DNA of 64,000 bases from Theileria orientalis strain Shintoku (taxonomy: Eukaryota; Apicomplexa; Aconoidasida; Piroplasmida; Theileriidae). The position numbers and the translations under genes were made by a program. Location: contig NC_025261.1 of NCBI RefSeq assembly GCF_000740895.1, positions 496,001-560,000 of the forward strand, given 5' to 3'. Shown piece after piece: positions 33,580 to 44,361 of the stretch (positions are counted from its first letter, which is position 1; the number at the start of each line of letters is the position of its first letter). A model generated the notes under the pieces. That model searched no databases. It was not told where the DNA came from and saw nothing but the letters and a program-made list of their open reading frames with translations.

Positions 33580-34152
33580 GAGCTAGTCAATTAACAAGAG
33601 CATTCCATTCCGATGTTGAACCGATTAATAGGAAAGCAGCTGGTGTGTTCGTATTTTAATGTTTCATTGTAAATAACAAATCACAATGACGTTTATGACT
33701 GGAATTGGCCCCGTCATTGAGTGACACTATGGAATGATTTGTGCAACAAACTGCCCAGAAGCACATGTGCCGCGTATAATTGAACAAATTTGGGCATCGT
33801 TTAGAGTTGCAATGTTATATATGTGTATGTATGTTGCGAATCATCTTGATCATATGTACATAAATTTGGGCCGGTACATGTTGTAATATACGTGGATGCA
33901 TATTTATTATTGTTATAATTGATATTATAAGCAAACATTATTAAAATTGTTATTTATAAGTAAAATGTTTATAAAATTGTGGAATCTTCGGTAAATTTTT
34001 ATTATACTAATATTTAGCGTATTCTATATTTTGTGAGGTGTGTAAACTGAATATATTCATGTATTTCATACAAAACCTTAATTATAAAAACATAGTCTTA
34101 AAATAAATACCGATTATTGGTGTATTTTCATAAATATTACACGAGATTAAAG
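33580..34152. other. Convergent intergenic region with alternating purine/pyrimidine runs
   Basis: About 570 bases between convergent 3' ends. It contains TG/TA-rich alternating stretches near 33,810-33,900 (for example atatatgtgtatgtatg) and A/T-rich flanks. No gene seen. Confidence 0.5.
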
Positions 34153-34833
34153 TTAAATATTATCAAGAATGTGATTTTGTGGTATGTTAGGCACGTTATC
34201 CAATTTATTGGTTGAGCCAGTGCTCAAATAGATTTTGTGCCTTTTAAATACACGGGGCTCGTATATTAAGTTTGATCTCTTTCCTCCTGTGACAGACTTG
34301 CCGAGTTTTTTAAATTTGCGTATTGATTTGTCATCCTCCTTGACAACCTTATATAGCTTCGCGGTCTCTCTGTTCTTTTCAGAATTTATATCTCGGTCCT
34401 TCCACTTGCTTCGCATAACACGAATAGGGCGATTTCCTACAAATTTGTTGTTCATTTCCTTCAGTGCTCTAAGCATATCGTCAGGGTTTAAGAGGGATAC
34501 AAACCCGTATCCTTTCGTCTTTCCAGAGTTATTATCTCTAACTACCCGGGCTCTTTGAAATGAAGGGTATCTTTTAAAGGCGTTAGCTAATATTTCATCT
34601 GTTACTTCATTTCCTAGGTCTCCACAAAATATGCGATAGTCATTTTTTGGCCAATCTTCGAGGGTAGGGTCATTCCAAATAACTCCAGCAGCTTTTCTCA
34701 AATGTACATTGGTAGAGCATTTTTTACCAGCGGCCATTCTCCCTCCTATAGTAGCCGCTTGCTCATCTGTCACGTTAATCATATGATTGTTGAGGGGCTT
34801 CAAAGAGGAGTAACCATGAATCATGTTCGACAT
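34153..34833 (-). CDS. RBM42-like RNA-binding protein
   Basis: A single exon of 226 codons. It carries the RBM42 hallmark: AAGVIWNDPTLEDWPKNDYR, then the RRM with RNP2 FRIFCGDLG-type strand (YRIFCGDLGNEVTDEILANA) and RNP1 KTKGYGFVSL, followed by NRPIRVMRSKWKDRD. The RRM covers residues ~75-160. The basic C-terminal tail (VTGGKRSNLIYEPRVFKRHK) has low complexity. RBM42 is an hnRNP K and splicing-associated factor in other eukaryotes. Start ATG at 34833. Unlike its neighbours it is a clear housekeeping gene. Confidence 0.85.
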   Translation of the reverse strand: MSNMIHGYSSLKPLNNHMINVTDEQAATIGGRMAAGKKCSTNVHLRKAAGVIWNDPTLEDWPKNDYRIFCGDLGNEVTDEILANAFKRYPSFQRARVVRDNNSGKTKGYGFVSLLNPDDMLRALKEMNNKFVGNRPIRVMRSKWKDRDINSEKNRETAKLYKVVKEDDKSIRKFKKLGKSVTGGKRSNLIYEPRVFKRHKIYLSTGSTNKLDNVPNIPQNHILDNI

Positions 34834-35604
34834 AATGACAATTTAAATATATATATATAGTATATATAATTGATATAATAAATAATGATTATAAAGTTAT
34901 AATATTAGTAACTATAATATTACAATGGGGAAAGATAGTAATATACAAATATAAATAAAAAACAAAAACGGGTCAAAACAGGATAAAATAATGTATAAAC
35001 ACAATTGTTATAATAGTGTATAATATAAAAATTGAAAATGAGGTATTAAATAACATTAATATTATTATAATAAAGAGGGGCTATAGTTGATATATATTAA
35101 TTTAAACGATTCAAGTATTATAAAGATTGTTATTAATCAATGATATTATGTTATTAATAGAAATGGACTGTTCAAATATATCATTAGACTGACTTTATTA
35201 TTGGGTACGTTATTATCATAATGTATATAATTTAAAGAATATACTTGAATAATATATCTCAAATATCCCTAAATTGCAATAAAACACATATTGAATGAAG
35301 AAGGTTAATTAATAATTAATATAAACTGCAATGAGCATATACACACACTTTCGATTGGATTTATAATTGTGTATGTCAATACTGTTTAAAACAATACACT
35401 TAAATTTTTAAATCTACTGTGATATGTGATATATTATTATAATGTGTATTTTAATTTAATCGATTTGTTTAGCCTTACATTATTTAATTTACACTTCTTA
35501 ATTATAATATATATCTTTTTTCATACTTGATTTATTTTATTATTTTCTATTTTTTATTTTTAATTTGTAATTTGATTTACATATTATCTCTTCTTATATA
35601 CCTG
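34834..35604. other. Divergent promoter region with repeat B copy 2 and partial repeat A
   Basis: About 770 bases, extremely A/T rich, between RBM42 (minus) and the SMN-like gene (plus). Apart from the repeat block at 35141-35475 I see no gene. Just before the repeat (35,100-35,140) the sequence weakly resembles the 3' end of paralogue 2. Confidence 0.6.
35141..35475. repeat. Repeat B, copy 2, joined to partial repeat A (copy 3)
   Basis: 35141-35351 matches repeat B copy 1 with about four substitutions. Directly after it about 120 bases match repeat A (for example aaacaatacacttaaatttt), with a diverged stretch near 35,362-35,380. The match is lost in the T-rich DNA upstream of the SMN-like gene. 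Confidence 0.88.
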
Positions 35605-36386
35605 ATGGAGGATATATTCGATGATTCTTTTGATATCATTTCTGAATCGATAAGGGTTTGTTATTTCATATATAACATTGTTTTAGGAAAGGATATTTAA
35701 TATTCAATCAAATTCTAAACTAAAAATGGTAAGTTTTGATATCCTATATGATTCAGGCTCTAAAAACGCTGGAAAAATTCATGTTAGGTAATGATAACGA
35801 TTCACAAAATAGTGAAATTAATAAGTGGGATTCCAGTGAAAATCACTTTATAATCGATGATTTTAATAGTGAATTAAATGTTTCGGGGAATAAAGATGAA
35901 AATTGGTCCGGGTCTTCTAGTTTTTATAAAACCAACGATAACTCAACTTTAGAGTTTAGGAAGGCACTTAAAAATTTAATAGTTTTATATGATAATGTCA
36001 AACAATACTCAGATGTTTCGAAAATATTAAGGCCGCCTCCGGTTCCAGTAACCGAATTGTTTAGGAAGCACAACCCCGAAGCCTCGAACATTTTTGACTT
36101 TCATAACACTAATTATGAAAATCAAGTAAATTTAAATGAATCGAAATCATTCTCGAACGATATGGATAAGATGGTAAGGGAGGCCATACACACTTGCCTC
36201 ATTCAACCCAACCATCTTAAAGAAGCTTTTAACGATACAAGTTTAGCTGATGATTGTACATTAAATTCATTGAAAATTTCGGATTCTGGCGTGGATTCGA
36301 ATTATGAAATGCTAAGAGTTTTATTTGGCTGGTATTTTTCGGGTTACTATACAGCCAGGATGGAACTTCTGACTCAATCTGATTAA
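35605..36386 (+). CDS. SMN-like protein (Gemin2-binding helix plus YG-box, no Tudor domain)
   Basis: Three exons joined at phase 0 by introns of about 31 and 28 bases. Exon 1 and 2 give MEDIFDDSFDIISESIRERI, resembling the acidic Gemin2-binding helix of SMN (DDSDIWDD..L.KAYD). The central ~150 residues are Asn/Asp/Ser rich without a Tudor domain, with RPPPVPVTEL as the only Pro motif. The C-terminus, LRVLFGWYFSGYYTARMEL, fits the SMN YG-box used for oligomerisation. SMN assembles Sm rings on spliceosomal snRNAs. Total about 247 residues. A Tudor-less SMN also occurs in fission yeast. Confidence 0.65.
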
Positions 36387-36485
36387 TAATAGCATATATT
36401 TTTGTATTTCAGTAATTTTTATGCGTTTAATTAAAAATTTTTTAAAATATAAGTTTGAACTTTGGTGAGCTAGTTTTGTTGTAAC

Positions 36486-39458
36486 ATGAGTAAAAAGTCA
36501 CTTAACTCGTTGTCAAAGATTGACATCTCAGACTCGATTTCTGATTTTATAGATTTATCGCAAATATATAGCCTTCCTTCTGTCAAGTTTTGTCCGAGAA
36601 AGGATGAAGTTTTGTCAAATGTGTCCTCAGAATCAGATAAAAAGTCGGTCGTATCAAACTGCTCAGACTCCATAAGTTCAATGACATCATCTGACTCGGA
36701 TGACTCCATAGTGTCGCTTAATATGGAGGATAGTAGGAAGGAGGGCCCGGAGGCTGTGACGGAGCTTCAGGACTCGTATTTGGCAGTTTCCTCAGGTATC
36801 TTGTGCACATTCACATTACCTTTAGATGCGGTGATAAGCTTTGATAAGCATCTCGATTACATGAGTGGTCTGACCAGGCACCTGAAAATTATTTACAAAC
36901 ACCTATGCGTTCAAAGCAGTTTCAACGTGGAGTCGATATTGAAGTGCTCATTCGAAGTCTTTGGAAAGCTGCACAGCACAGCCTGCGTATTGTCGTCATT
37001 CGATTATGCGTCGAAAGGGCCCGAGAAGAACAGTCGCGAGTTTCTGAGCAGGTTGCTTGACACGTTCAAGGAGTCGTACAGTGATCTGGTGCTTTTCAAC
37101 ACACACGTGTGTAAGCTGCTGTCCTCGGAAATAACATCGAGCATCGCCACAATGCTCCTGGAGTTGATTCCATACCTCATGGACACGCTATGTTGCACAC
37201 TGTTTCCTCTGCTGAGGCACCTTGACCAGAATGAAACGAAGGATGACCTATCAACGCTCTTTGAGAAGATTTTGGGATATTACGTGGTTTTCTGTTATAG
37301 TTTCCTGGATCATACGGAGGAATTGTTGAATAAAATGGCCTTGCTGACGCTATATAGATTAACGATAACGTTCGTCCCACTGGATTTGATACATACCAAT
37401 AAAGACGAGGGAAAGGATGAAAAGGAGATGGTCGGAAAGGATGATAGATTAGAACTGGTGAATCATCTGAAGGAGGAATATCTGAGGGATGAATTTAAGC
37501 CGTCAAGCGTCGTTATGTTTGAATTGAGATCGAAAGCGTATGTCAGTGAGATGAGTAAACATGAGGTTGACTTGGTTAAGAGGTCGGTCAGTGTTTTAGA
37601 GAGTTGTTTGAGGACAGGCATTAGTAGACGGCAGTATCCGACGACACACATCGATAACGTTGGCTGTTTTGAAATGCTAACATCATCGTCAGTCACGAGT
37701 CTCGTGAAAAGTTTGAACTTCTGGCTTCTGCAAAGACTAGAGTGCAGCAGCGTGTGTATTAGGAGAGTGGCGCTGATGATTATGAGGCACGCACTGTGCA
37801 CGATCCACTTCGTAGAGCGGGACAGGCAGTTTGTGCTATCGTACGTGTACAACTGTCTGTCGGAAGAGGACACGCTGGATGAGTCGCTCTCGCTAATAAG
37901 CTGTTTGTCGAAGCTCTATCCCATGAAGGACGGAGCAGTCAAGAAGATCGCAAGCCTGACGCTAAAAGGCTCAAACAGAGGAGTGAGGCTGAGGGTTCTG
38001 GAATGTCTGTCGAGCTGCAAATTCACAAAGAAGGGCGTCTCGTTCGCGGTGTCGGTCTTAAAGTCGCTGGCGAAGACCTCGACCGCAGGGCAGGGGTACG
38101 TGAACCACCAAGGCGAGGCGGCGGGCGCTGGAGACACTGGGAAGGCCCAGGAGTGCGCGTTCGGAGCGAGTGAGTGGCCAGCCATCGTTGACACACTCGT
38201 GTCAATTGCACGGTCGAACTCGAACGGCGGGGAAAAGACCCAGACGGTTCCGCAAGAATTCGCGCGCCACGTTAAGAGGAGAAAGCTGGGTCCCGTCTCA
38301 GCCTCAGGCTGGATATCGCTGTTGTGGAGCTACCTCACTTCGACGGAAGATGAAAGGGCGCAGCTGTTTAAAAGTTTGTGGTTCACGGAGGCCATGATTC
38401 GCTTCCCGCGAATCGTTAAATCAGTGTTGGAGCTCGACAGTAGGTTTTTTCGCTCACACGTGGCAGTTTACGACAAGTTCCTCCTCCTCGGAGGAGAGTG
38501 CGGCGAGGAGAGCCTCGCCTTCCTGAAGGACAAGAGCAACTGGAAGGCGCTCCATGACCTGCGCGTCCCCTACTCGCTGGACCACTTTGAGAGGGCCAAC
38601 ACCGCCTTCAACGACAGCTACACGGTAACGGGTGCTGGTGCTAAAAATTCCATGAAAAGAAAATTGGATGAAACTAAGAGAAGCGCGGACGATTCACATT
38701 CAGGTGTCTGCAGTTGCGTGGATTGTAGAATCGACCACGTGATAAAGGAGTACCACAAGGTTCTCGTCGCGCTCAACGTCAGCACGGGCGTCCCTGCCAA
38801 GCAGGACAACCCGTTGGACTCACTAGACTTTCAATTCGACTCTCTCCACGATGTGTTCGGTTCTGCAGTCTGCAACAAGTACGAGGCGCCCCAAGAGGAC
38901 GAACAGGCTTTTGAAATACTGGGGCGGGTGCCTAAGGCAGCGACTGCTGAGTCGTGGAACGCTTGCCCTCCCGCTGCAGGTGCTTCTTCGACCCCACAGG
39001 ATTTCGAAGGGATTCGTTGCAACATTGAGGACCTGGATTGTTTTGAATACCCCGCCTCCATGGGAACTGAGGTGAGCCTCAATTTCAGCTGCAGATCTTC
39101 CAAATACCCCTCGGATCTGTCCGTCTTCTACAGGATGCCATTTATAGTTAACCCCAGACCCGATAGGCGGAACCCCAATAAGCACTGTAAAATTGCTGAT
39201 ACCAGCCCGATTTGTGCCCCAAGTGTGAGGCTGGACTCCGGTATGCGCTCCAAAGACCCCGGTAAATCCTTCAATTTTGTAAAAGCTCACTTGAGGGCCG
39301 ATGAAAAAGTCAAAAATTTGTACCACGGCACTGTCAGACTTCGCCTCAGTTTTCATAATCCAATCGTTATCCCCGCCAGGATCCAGTTTTATTACATGGT
39401 TGACGGCGCCAGGGGACCTCTGGGGTCCGTCTGGATCCATCCCAGATGCAAGTATTAG
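36486..39458 (+). CDS. 990-residue conserved hypothetical protein, probably helical-repeat (HEAT-like)
   Basis: A single exon from ATG 36486. After a Ser/Asp-rich acidic N-terminus (residues ~1-95) comes a long helical region with HEAT-like rhythm, for example LECSSVCIRRVALMIMRHAL, then YVYNCLSEEDTLDESLSL and KIASLTLKGSNRGVRLRVLE. A disordered insertion sits near residues 540-580. The C-terminal ~140 residues look beta-rich (LNFSCRSSKYPSDLSVFY ... ARIQFYYMVDGARGPLGSVW). I considered an Integrator- or adaptor-type scaffold but see no decisive signature. Part of the gene (37,540-37,705) is duplicated at 44,510-44,680. The gene ends in a convergent gap. Confidence 0.65.
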   Translation: MSKKSLNSLSKIDISDSISDFIDLSQIYSLPSVKFCPRKDEVLSNVSSESDKKSVVSNCSDSISSMTSSDSDDSIVSLNMEDSRKEGPEAVTELQDSYLAVSSGILCTFTLPLDAVISFDKHLDYMSGLTRHLKIIYKHLCVQSSFNVESILKCSFEVFGKLHSTACVLSSFDYASKGPEKNSREFLSRLLDTFKESYSDLVLFNTHVCKLLSSEITSSIATMLLELIPYLMDTLCCTLFPLLRHLDQNETKDDLSTLFEKILGYYVVFCYSFLDHTEELLNKMALLTLYRLTITFVPLDLIHTNKDEGKDEKEMVGKDDRLELVNHLKEEYLRDEFKPSSVVMFELRSKAYVSEMSKHEVDLVKRSVSVLESCLRTGISRRQYPTTHIDNVGCFEMLTSSSVTSLVKSLNFWLLQRLECSSVCIRRVALMIMRHALCTIHFVERDRQFVLSYVYNCLSEEDTLDESLSLISCLSKLYPMKDGAVKKIASLTLKGSNRGVRLRVLECLSSCKFTKKGVSFAVSVLKSLAKTSTAGQGYVNHQGEAAGAGDTGKAQECAFGASEWPAIVDTLVSIARSNSNGGEKTQTVPQEFARHVKRRKLGPVSASGWISLLWSYLTSTEDERAQLFKSLWFTEAMIRFPRIVKSVLELDSRFFRSHVAVYDKFLLLGGECGEESLAFLKDKSNWKALHDLRVPYSLDHFERANTAFNDSYTVTGAGAKNSMKRKLDETKRSADDSHSGVCSCVDCRIDHVIKEYHKVLVALNVSTGVPAKQDNPLDSLDFQFDSLHDVFGSAVCNKYEAPQEDEQAFEILGRVPKAATAESWNACPPAAGASSTPQDFEGIRCNIEDLDCFEYPASMGTEVSLNFSCRSSKYPSDLSVFYRMPFIVNPRPDRRNPNKHCKIADTSPICAPSVRLDSGMRSKDPGKSFNFVKAHLRADEKVKNLYHGTVRLRLSFHNPIVIPARIQFYYMVDGARGPLGSVWIHPRCKY

Positions 39459-39706
39459 TTAACATTCTACTCTCATTACCTTACTTGGCTACTTATACAT
39501 ATACACATACATGTGTGTAGGTTTACGTATGTGTATATACACTTGTTTATACTTTTAACCATACTATATACATCGGTCTCCATATTTAAATATATATACA
39601 CATATATCGACCTCTACATAGTGAGTAAACTGATTTGAAGCATGTTTACGTGATGATGTTTTAGTGGCTCAACTTAAAGGCGAGTGTGTGTAGCATAAGC
39701 CTAATT
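39459..39706. repeat. Alternating purine/pyrimidine run between convergent genes
   Basis: Rich in TA/CA/TG/CG alternation (for example acatatacacatacatgtg). Lies between the convergent ends of the 990-residue gene and TAPT1. Confidence 0.6.
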
Positions 39707-42182
39707 TCAGAGCGCCCCTATTCTGTAGAACGAGGGGTCCAGCACATATATTTCCTCCCTCTTCTCAATGCTGTAGGCAGTTAACAGTATCGATATTGAT
39801 ATCTTCATCAGCAGCAACGACAGCCAAATCAGCAGAGATATCGTGAACGTCTTGATTGAGAGGTGGAACCCGAGTTTTGGCAAGCTGCACACGATCAGTG
39901 TCACGATCGGCGACGATATGAAGCCTAGGCGCCTAAAGCATCAAATTTCCATTTAATTAATCGACGAAGTTACGAACACACACGTAAACGAAAAAAAACG
40001 GTCACCGATATCCTTACCAATGGGCTCCACTTACCTCGAGGAAATGTGGGAGAACGAAAAGGACCCTTTGCATGGCACTTCGAACCTCGACAACGTCAGC
40101 CTCTCCACGTTGTACACTGCCCGCGACAGGAGCGTGTCAATCACCAGCGTGGAGTTGTACTTCTCGAACGTTTCAGACCTGATTTTGTTGAACTTGATCA
40201 GGTACCCGTGCTTCAGCAGGTCTATCAGCACCTCCAGCCCGTAGATTACCACGAGCCAACTTAGCACTGTTATGTACGACCTGAGGTGCCTACAAATCAA
40301 TGAGCTGCAATCGTCAACGTTAAAGCACTTGTAACTCTTTTCATTTTAAGTGCTAGACGCTCTAGTTACCACTGCGTCTAACTGGCCATTAGCTCCAGTG
40401 GTTACAGCTGCGTACCTTTTGGACGTCGACATCTTCAAGATCACCAGGAGGCCGTCGCAGAACAGATAGCAGCGCTCCACTGCGTCCGAGGCAAATATCA
40501 CGAACAGCGACACTGCGTCGTACTTTTTGAACACCGTCGACTTGATTTCCGAGAAGTTGTTTGTGATGAGCAGCAGGAACATTGTCGACTCCGGCGAGTT
40601 GATCGCTATGTTCAGGCTCAGCACGCGGACCAGGTGCAGGAACGAGTGGAAGGAGATTGTCGCCACCACCGACACGTACAGGAACGCGAACTTGTAGTAT
40701 ATGTTAAAGCTGTCGCTGTACTTCCTGCAGCTGTTCAGTATGCTTTCCATGTGATTTGGCGCGAGCGTGTCCAGGGGTAGGAAGTACGGCGATTTCGCAG
40801 TCGCGAACTCTAAGTCGTCCCTCGGATCCCTTTTGCCCTTGCCCTTACTTTTATTGCGATTTATTGAAGCGGCCGACTTGACGCTCACCGATTCAGCATT
40901 GCCCACTCCCTTTAACCACTCCGACTCCGACAGCGACCCCCCGTCCATTCCGTTTAATTCTGACGACCTGCCCTTTCTGTCTTCGTCGTATTTTGAGGAC
41001 ACTGACTTCACCAGGTCCTTTATCTGGTTGAACGTGCTCTTTACTGCCTCCGTCACTTCCAACTTGCTTGAATTCGCGTTTTTAGCCGTTTTAAAGTCCC
41101 AGTCTCCGTACTCGTCTCCACCTCCGAACGCCTCCATGTTATTTGTGCTGTTGCTGCTCGTTTCTTCCGGGAAGTGGTGGAAGAAGATTTTGATTGTGGT
41201 TCTCACCAGGCTGTCCATGATGTCTCTGCTGAAGGACCTGCACAGCCTTTCGCATATCTCCAGCATGTTGAATATCACGTACAGCTTCATCAGCGGCTGC
41301 CCCTTGATGTTGTGGTACACCTTCGACGTGTCGATGTGCGAGAAGATGTATATTGTCGCCACCAGCACCAAGAATCTGACGCAGCCGCAGATCTCCGTCA
41401 GCGTCACCTGGCTTTCGGTTCCCTGGGCTCCGCTCGACTCTCCGCCTTTACTCCGAGCGTCTTTAAACGATTTCTCGCTTCTCACTGTTTCGAAACCCCT
41501 GTCATCGTTTTCTCCCTTTTTCTTATATCTCCAGATCTTTGCCAACCTGCTCAAGCCTACTTGTTTCTATTTCCTTTATCACTTACTCATTGTGCCAAAC
41601 ATGCTAATTGTTGGCTTATATATTTCATTCTTTACTAGGTACTTAACTTCCCGTGCTATGTATAGTCCGAATTTAGTGATGAAGTGCGATGTTGTTGTGA
41701 TTGCCTACGATATCTTTTTACCTTCCTTTTTACCTGGATTGGCATGAACGTCATCTCGAACAGCAGTGAGTCGAAGCATATTCCCACTGAGTGGTATATG
41801 AGCCTTTCGAAGAAGTATGGCAGCCTCGCCATATGCACCAGCAGGTTCTAAGGTTCACTGTTTACGCGTGGCCACTCACCTGCGGTATTGCGTTCACTAT
41901 GTAGCTGTAGTTCTGCGATCTACTATCTCTCGGGCGCGCTTCTGCTATTGACAGGGTGCTCTGTCTCGTCTTCAGCGATTTCAGGTCCAGTTCCACGTTT
42001 TCTCCGTTAATTTCGATAGTCGTGACCGAATTTGTCGCTTCCGAGTCACTTTTGCTGATAAACGGCTCGTTACTGCTGGGATTCCTGGTGTTTATCCTCT
42101 TATTATAGAACTGGACGTCGCTCTTGTGCCCTCTTATCTCCAAATTAAGAAACTTCAAAAAGTTTGACAGTAGCAGATCCAT
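39707..42182 (-). CDS. TAPT1/EMP65-family endoplasmic-reticulum membrane protein
   Basis: At least five exons. The N-terminus (42182-41862) is hydrophilic. Next a short exon encodes LPYFFERLIYHSVGICFDSL ... FMPIQ. The main exon (41554 on) holds the family blocks: LMKLYVIFNMLEICERLCRS (about 41,300-41,240) and STMFLLLITNNFSEIKSTVF (about 40,600-40,540), separated by a charged insertion. The next exon has KHGYLIKFNKIRSETFEKY and LVIDTLLSR. These match the TAPT1 pattern (LYILFNMLEI, SNNF.EIK..VFKK, KHAFI.KFN). The last exon ends in two hydrophobic helices. TAPT1 proteins are multi-span ER proteins linked to membrane-protein folding and cilia in animals; the parasite role is unknown. Confidence 0.8.
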
Positions 42183-42427
42183 GTTGCCGATCTATATCGT
42201 TACTGCTTACACATTTTAGAAACCGCTAACAATTTTATATAATTTCAATTTATTTATTTATTTGACACTTTTAAATTGACTTTTGTCCTTTTGTTTATTT
42301 ACGACACGACACTCCGTCGTGTGCCACAGATCTTCCCATGCATCCTCTTTATCTACATAACAAGTACACGTATCCTTTTTATTTTTTATTTTTACTTTTG
42401 TTTCATTTATTTTACAGGCTTTCGCGG

Positions 42428-44361
42428 TCACTCCTCTTCTGACGTGCTAGGTATCTCGTCCGTTGCGCTGTACTCCTTCCCGCGCTGGCTCTTGTCCTCG
42501 TTCGGCGCCGACGACAGTGACTCGCTCGACCCGCTCTTCTGATGCTTGCTCGCCACGAACGTGCTGCTCCTGGCGCTCATTTTCTCCTCCTCCGACGCCC
42601 TCTTGCCTTTCCTGCTCCCTTCCTCATGACTCATAATGCTTCCTCTCGACATGTATTCCAAGAAGTCCAATCCCGCTCTCCTCGCCTGCTTGTACGGTCC
42701 GTAGGTGAGTGCGAACTTTTTCAGGTGTTCCGGCACTTCCACTTTCACCTTCGCGTTCCTGCTCGCCGACTCCAGGTGGTTCGCTATGTACGCTCCCAGC
42801 TTGTTGTCCTGCTTCGTGAGCAGCGTGTAGCTCACTCCTTTTGCGTTCGCTCTTCCGCACCTGCCAACTCTGTGCAGGAACGTGTGGAAGTGCTTCGGCG
42901 CGTCGTAGTTGACCACGCAGCCCACCGTCGCTATGTCCAGGCCTCTGCACACCAGGTCCGTTGCGACCAGCGTCTTGAAGTAGCCCTTTTTGAAGTAGCT
43001 CAGTGTGCTGTGTCTCTCCGTCGGCGGCATGTCTCCGTATATCATGCAGCACGTCTTATCTGTGCTCGACAGGAATGCGTACACCTCCTCCACTGTCTGC
43101 CTCGTGTTACAGAATATGATTGTCTGCGACTTCGCCTCCAGCTGTGGTATGTTGTCCGCCAGCCACGTCTTCTTCTGCACTGTGACGTTGTTTGAGAACA
43201 TCATCATGTACTTCAGCTCAATTTTTTCCAGGTTTACTATCTGCGTCACTCCCACCTTCACTGTGATTGCGTTTCTCACCAGCGACTTTATCTTCTTCTG
43301 TATTTCCTCCGTGCTCGAAGCCGACACGAACACTGTCTGCGTGTTTTCTCCCAGCTGATTCAGTATGCTCTGCGTCTGATCTTCGTACTCTCTCGTGAAC
43401 ATTTTATCTGCCTCGTCCACCACGAAGTGCTTGCACTCTTCCATTCTCACTCCCTTCAGCGTCATCAGGTCGATCAGTCTTGCTGGCGTGCATATTGCCA
43501 TTTCGCATCCGCTCAGCATCGCCTTGAACTGCTCCGTCTTGTCCACTCCGCTTGACGCCATCACTATTCTCAGGTTTATGTTTTTACATATCTTCAGCAC
43601 CAGCGTGTACACTTGGTAACTCAGCTCTCTCGTCAGCGTCAGCACTATTGCGTATACGCACCTCTTCGATGCCACTGTCTTCCACTGCTTTATCAGACTC
43701 AGCACTTGTGCTACTACTGGTATAACGTACGATACTGTCTTCCCGCTTCCTGTTTCCGACAGTATTATTGTGTTTCTTCCTTGCAGTATGCACGGCATTG
43801 CTTGGCACTGCACTGGCGTCGGCTCAACATATCCCATTTTTTCCATTCTATTCAGTATTGCCTTCGGCACACTCTTCGACAGGTGCAGGAACGACGATAT
43901 TGGCTTTGGCACTCTCGTTCCAAACGTCTCTATACTCAACCTCTTCTTATACTCTACACATTCCTCCAGACTCATTTTACTCACTTCCTCGTCTACTATG
44001 TAGATATCCTTCACGTGCTCCCTTGTGCTTATTTCTGTAGATTTTACGCTCGGTGCTACTGTCTTGTGTTGACTTGGAAACGAGTCCTTCTTCTCCGACT
44101 CTTTGTCATTCCAATTTTCACTCTTCTCCTTCTTTTTACTTAATATTGTATAAAATTCTTCCAAATTTTCCTCATTTTCGTTATCGCTGTAGTATATTTC
44201 ACAGTTGTTCACTTTGTTCGTTTGGCTTTCTGCCAGCGTTTCCATGTATTGATCCAAGGAATCATCGTTATTCTGCTTGGAATCTATAATGTAATAATTT
44301 TTGTTAGTTGACCTAGTAGTTTTTATTTTACAATACCTGAGTTTGATGTGCTATAATCCAT
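42428..44361 (-). CDS. DEAD-box RNA helicase
   Basis: Two exons. A short first exon (44361 on, MDYSTSNS) joins in frame across an intron to the main exon. After a ~115-residue acidic/Lys-rich N-terminus come the helicase motifs: Q-motif region (GYVEPTPVQCQAMP), motif I SETGSGKT (near residue 185), Ia LTRELS, Ib CTPARLID, II VVDEADKMF, III SAS, IV IIFCNTRQT, V ATDLVCRGLDIATV and VI HRVGRCGRA. Several deviate from consensus (SETGSGKT for AQTGSGKT, LTREL for PTREL, SAS for SAT, a Cys in motif VI), but ATP-binding residues are intact. The C-tail is Ser/Lys/Glu rich. It is probably involved in splicing or ribosome biogenesis; the subfamily is unresolved. Confidence 0.9.

Noticed and set aside
40767..41747. 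Long open frame on the plus strand (326 codons)
   Set aside because: Antisense to TAPT1, whose family motifs are unambiguous on the minus strand.
42542..43195. Open frame on the plus strand (217 codons)
   Set aside because: Antisense to the DEAD-box helicase; Arg/Val/His-rich shadow.
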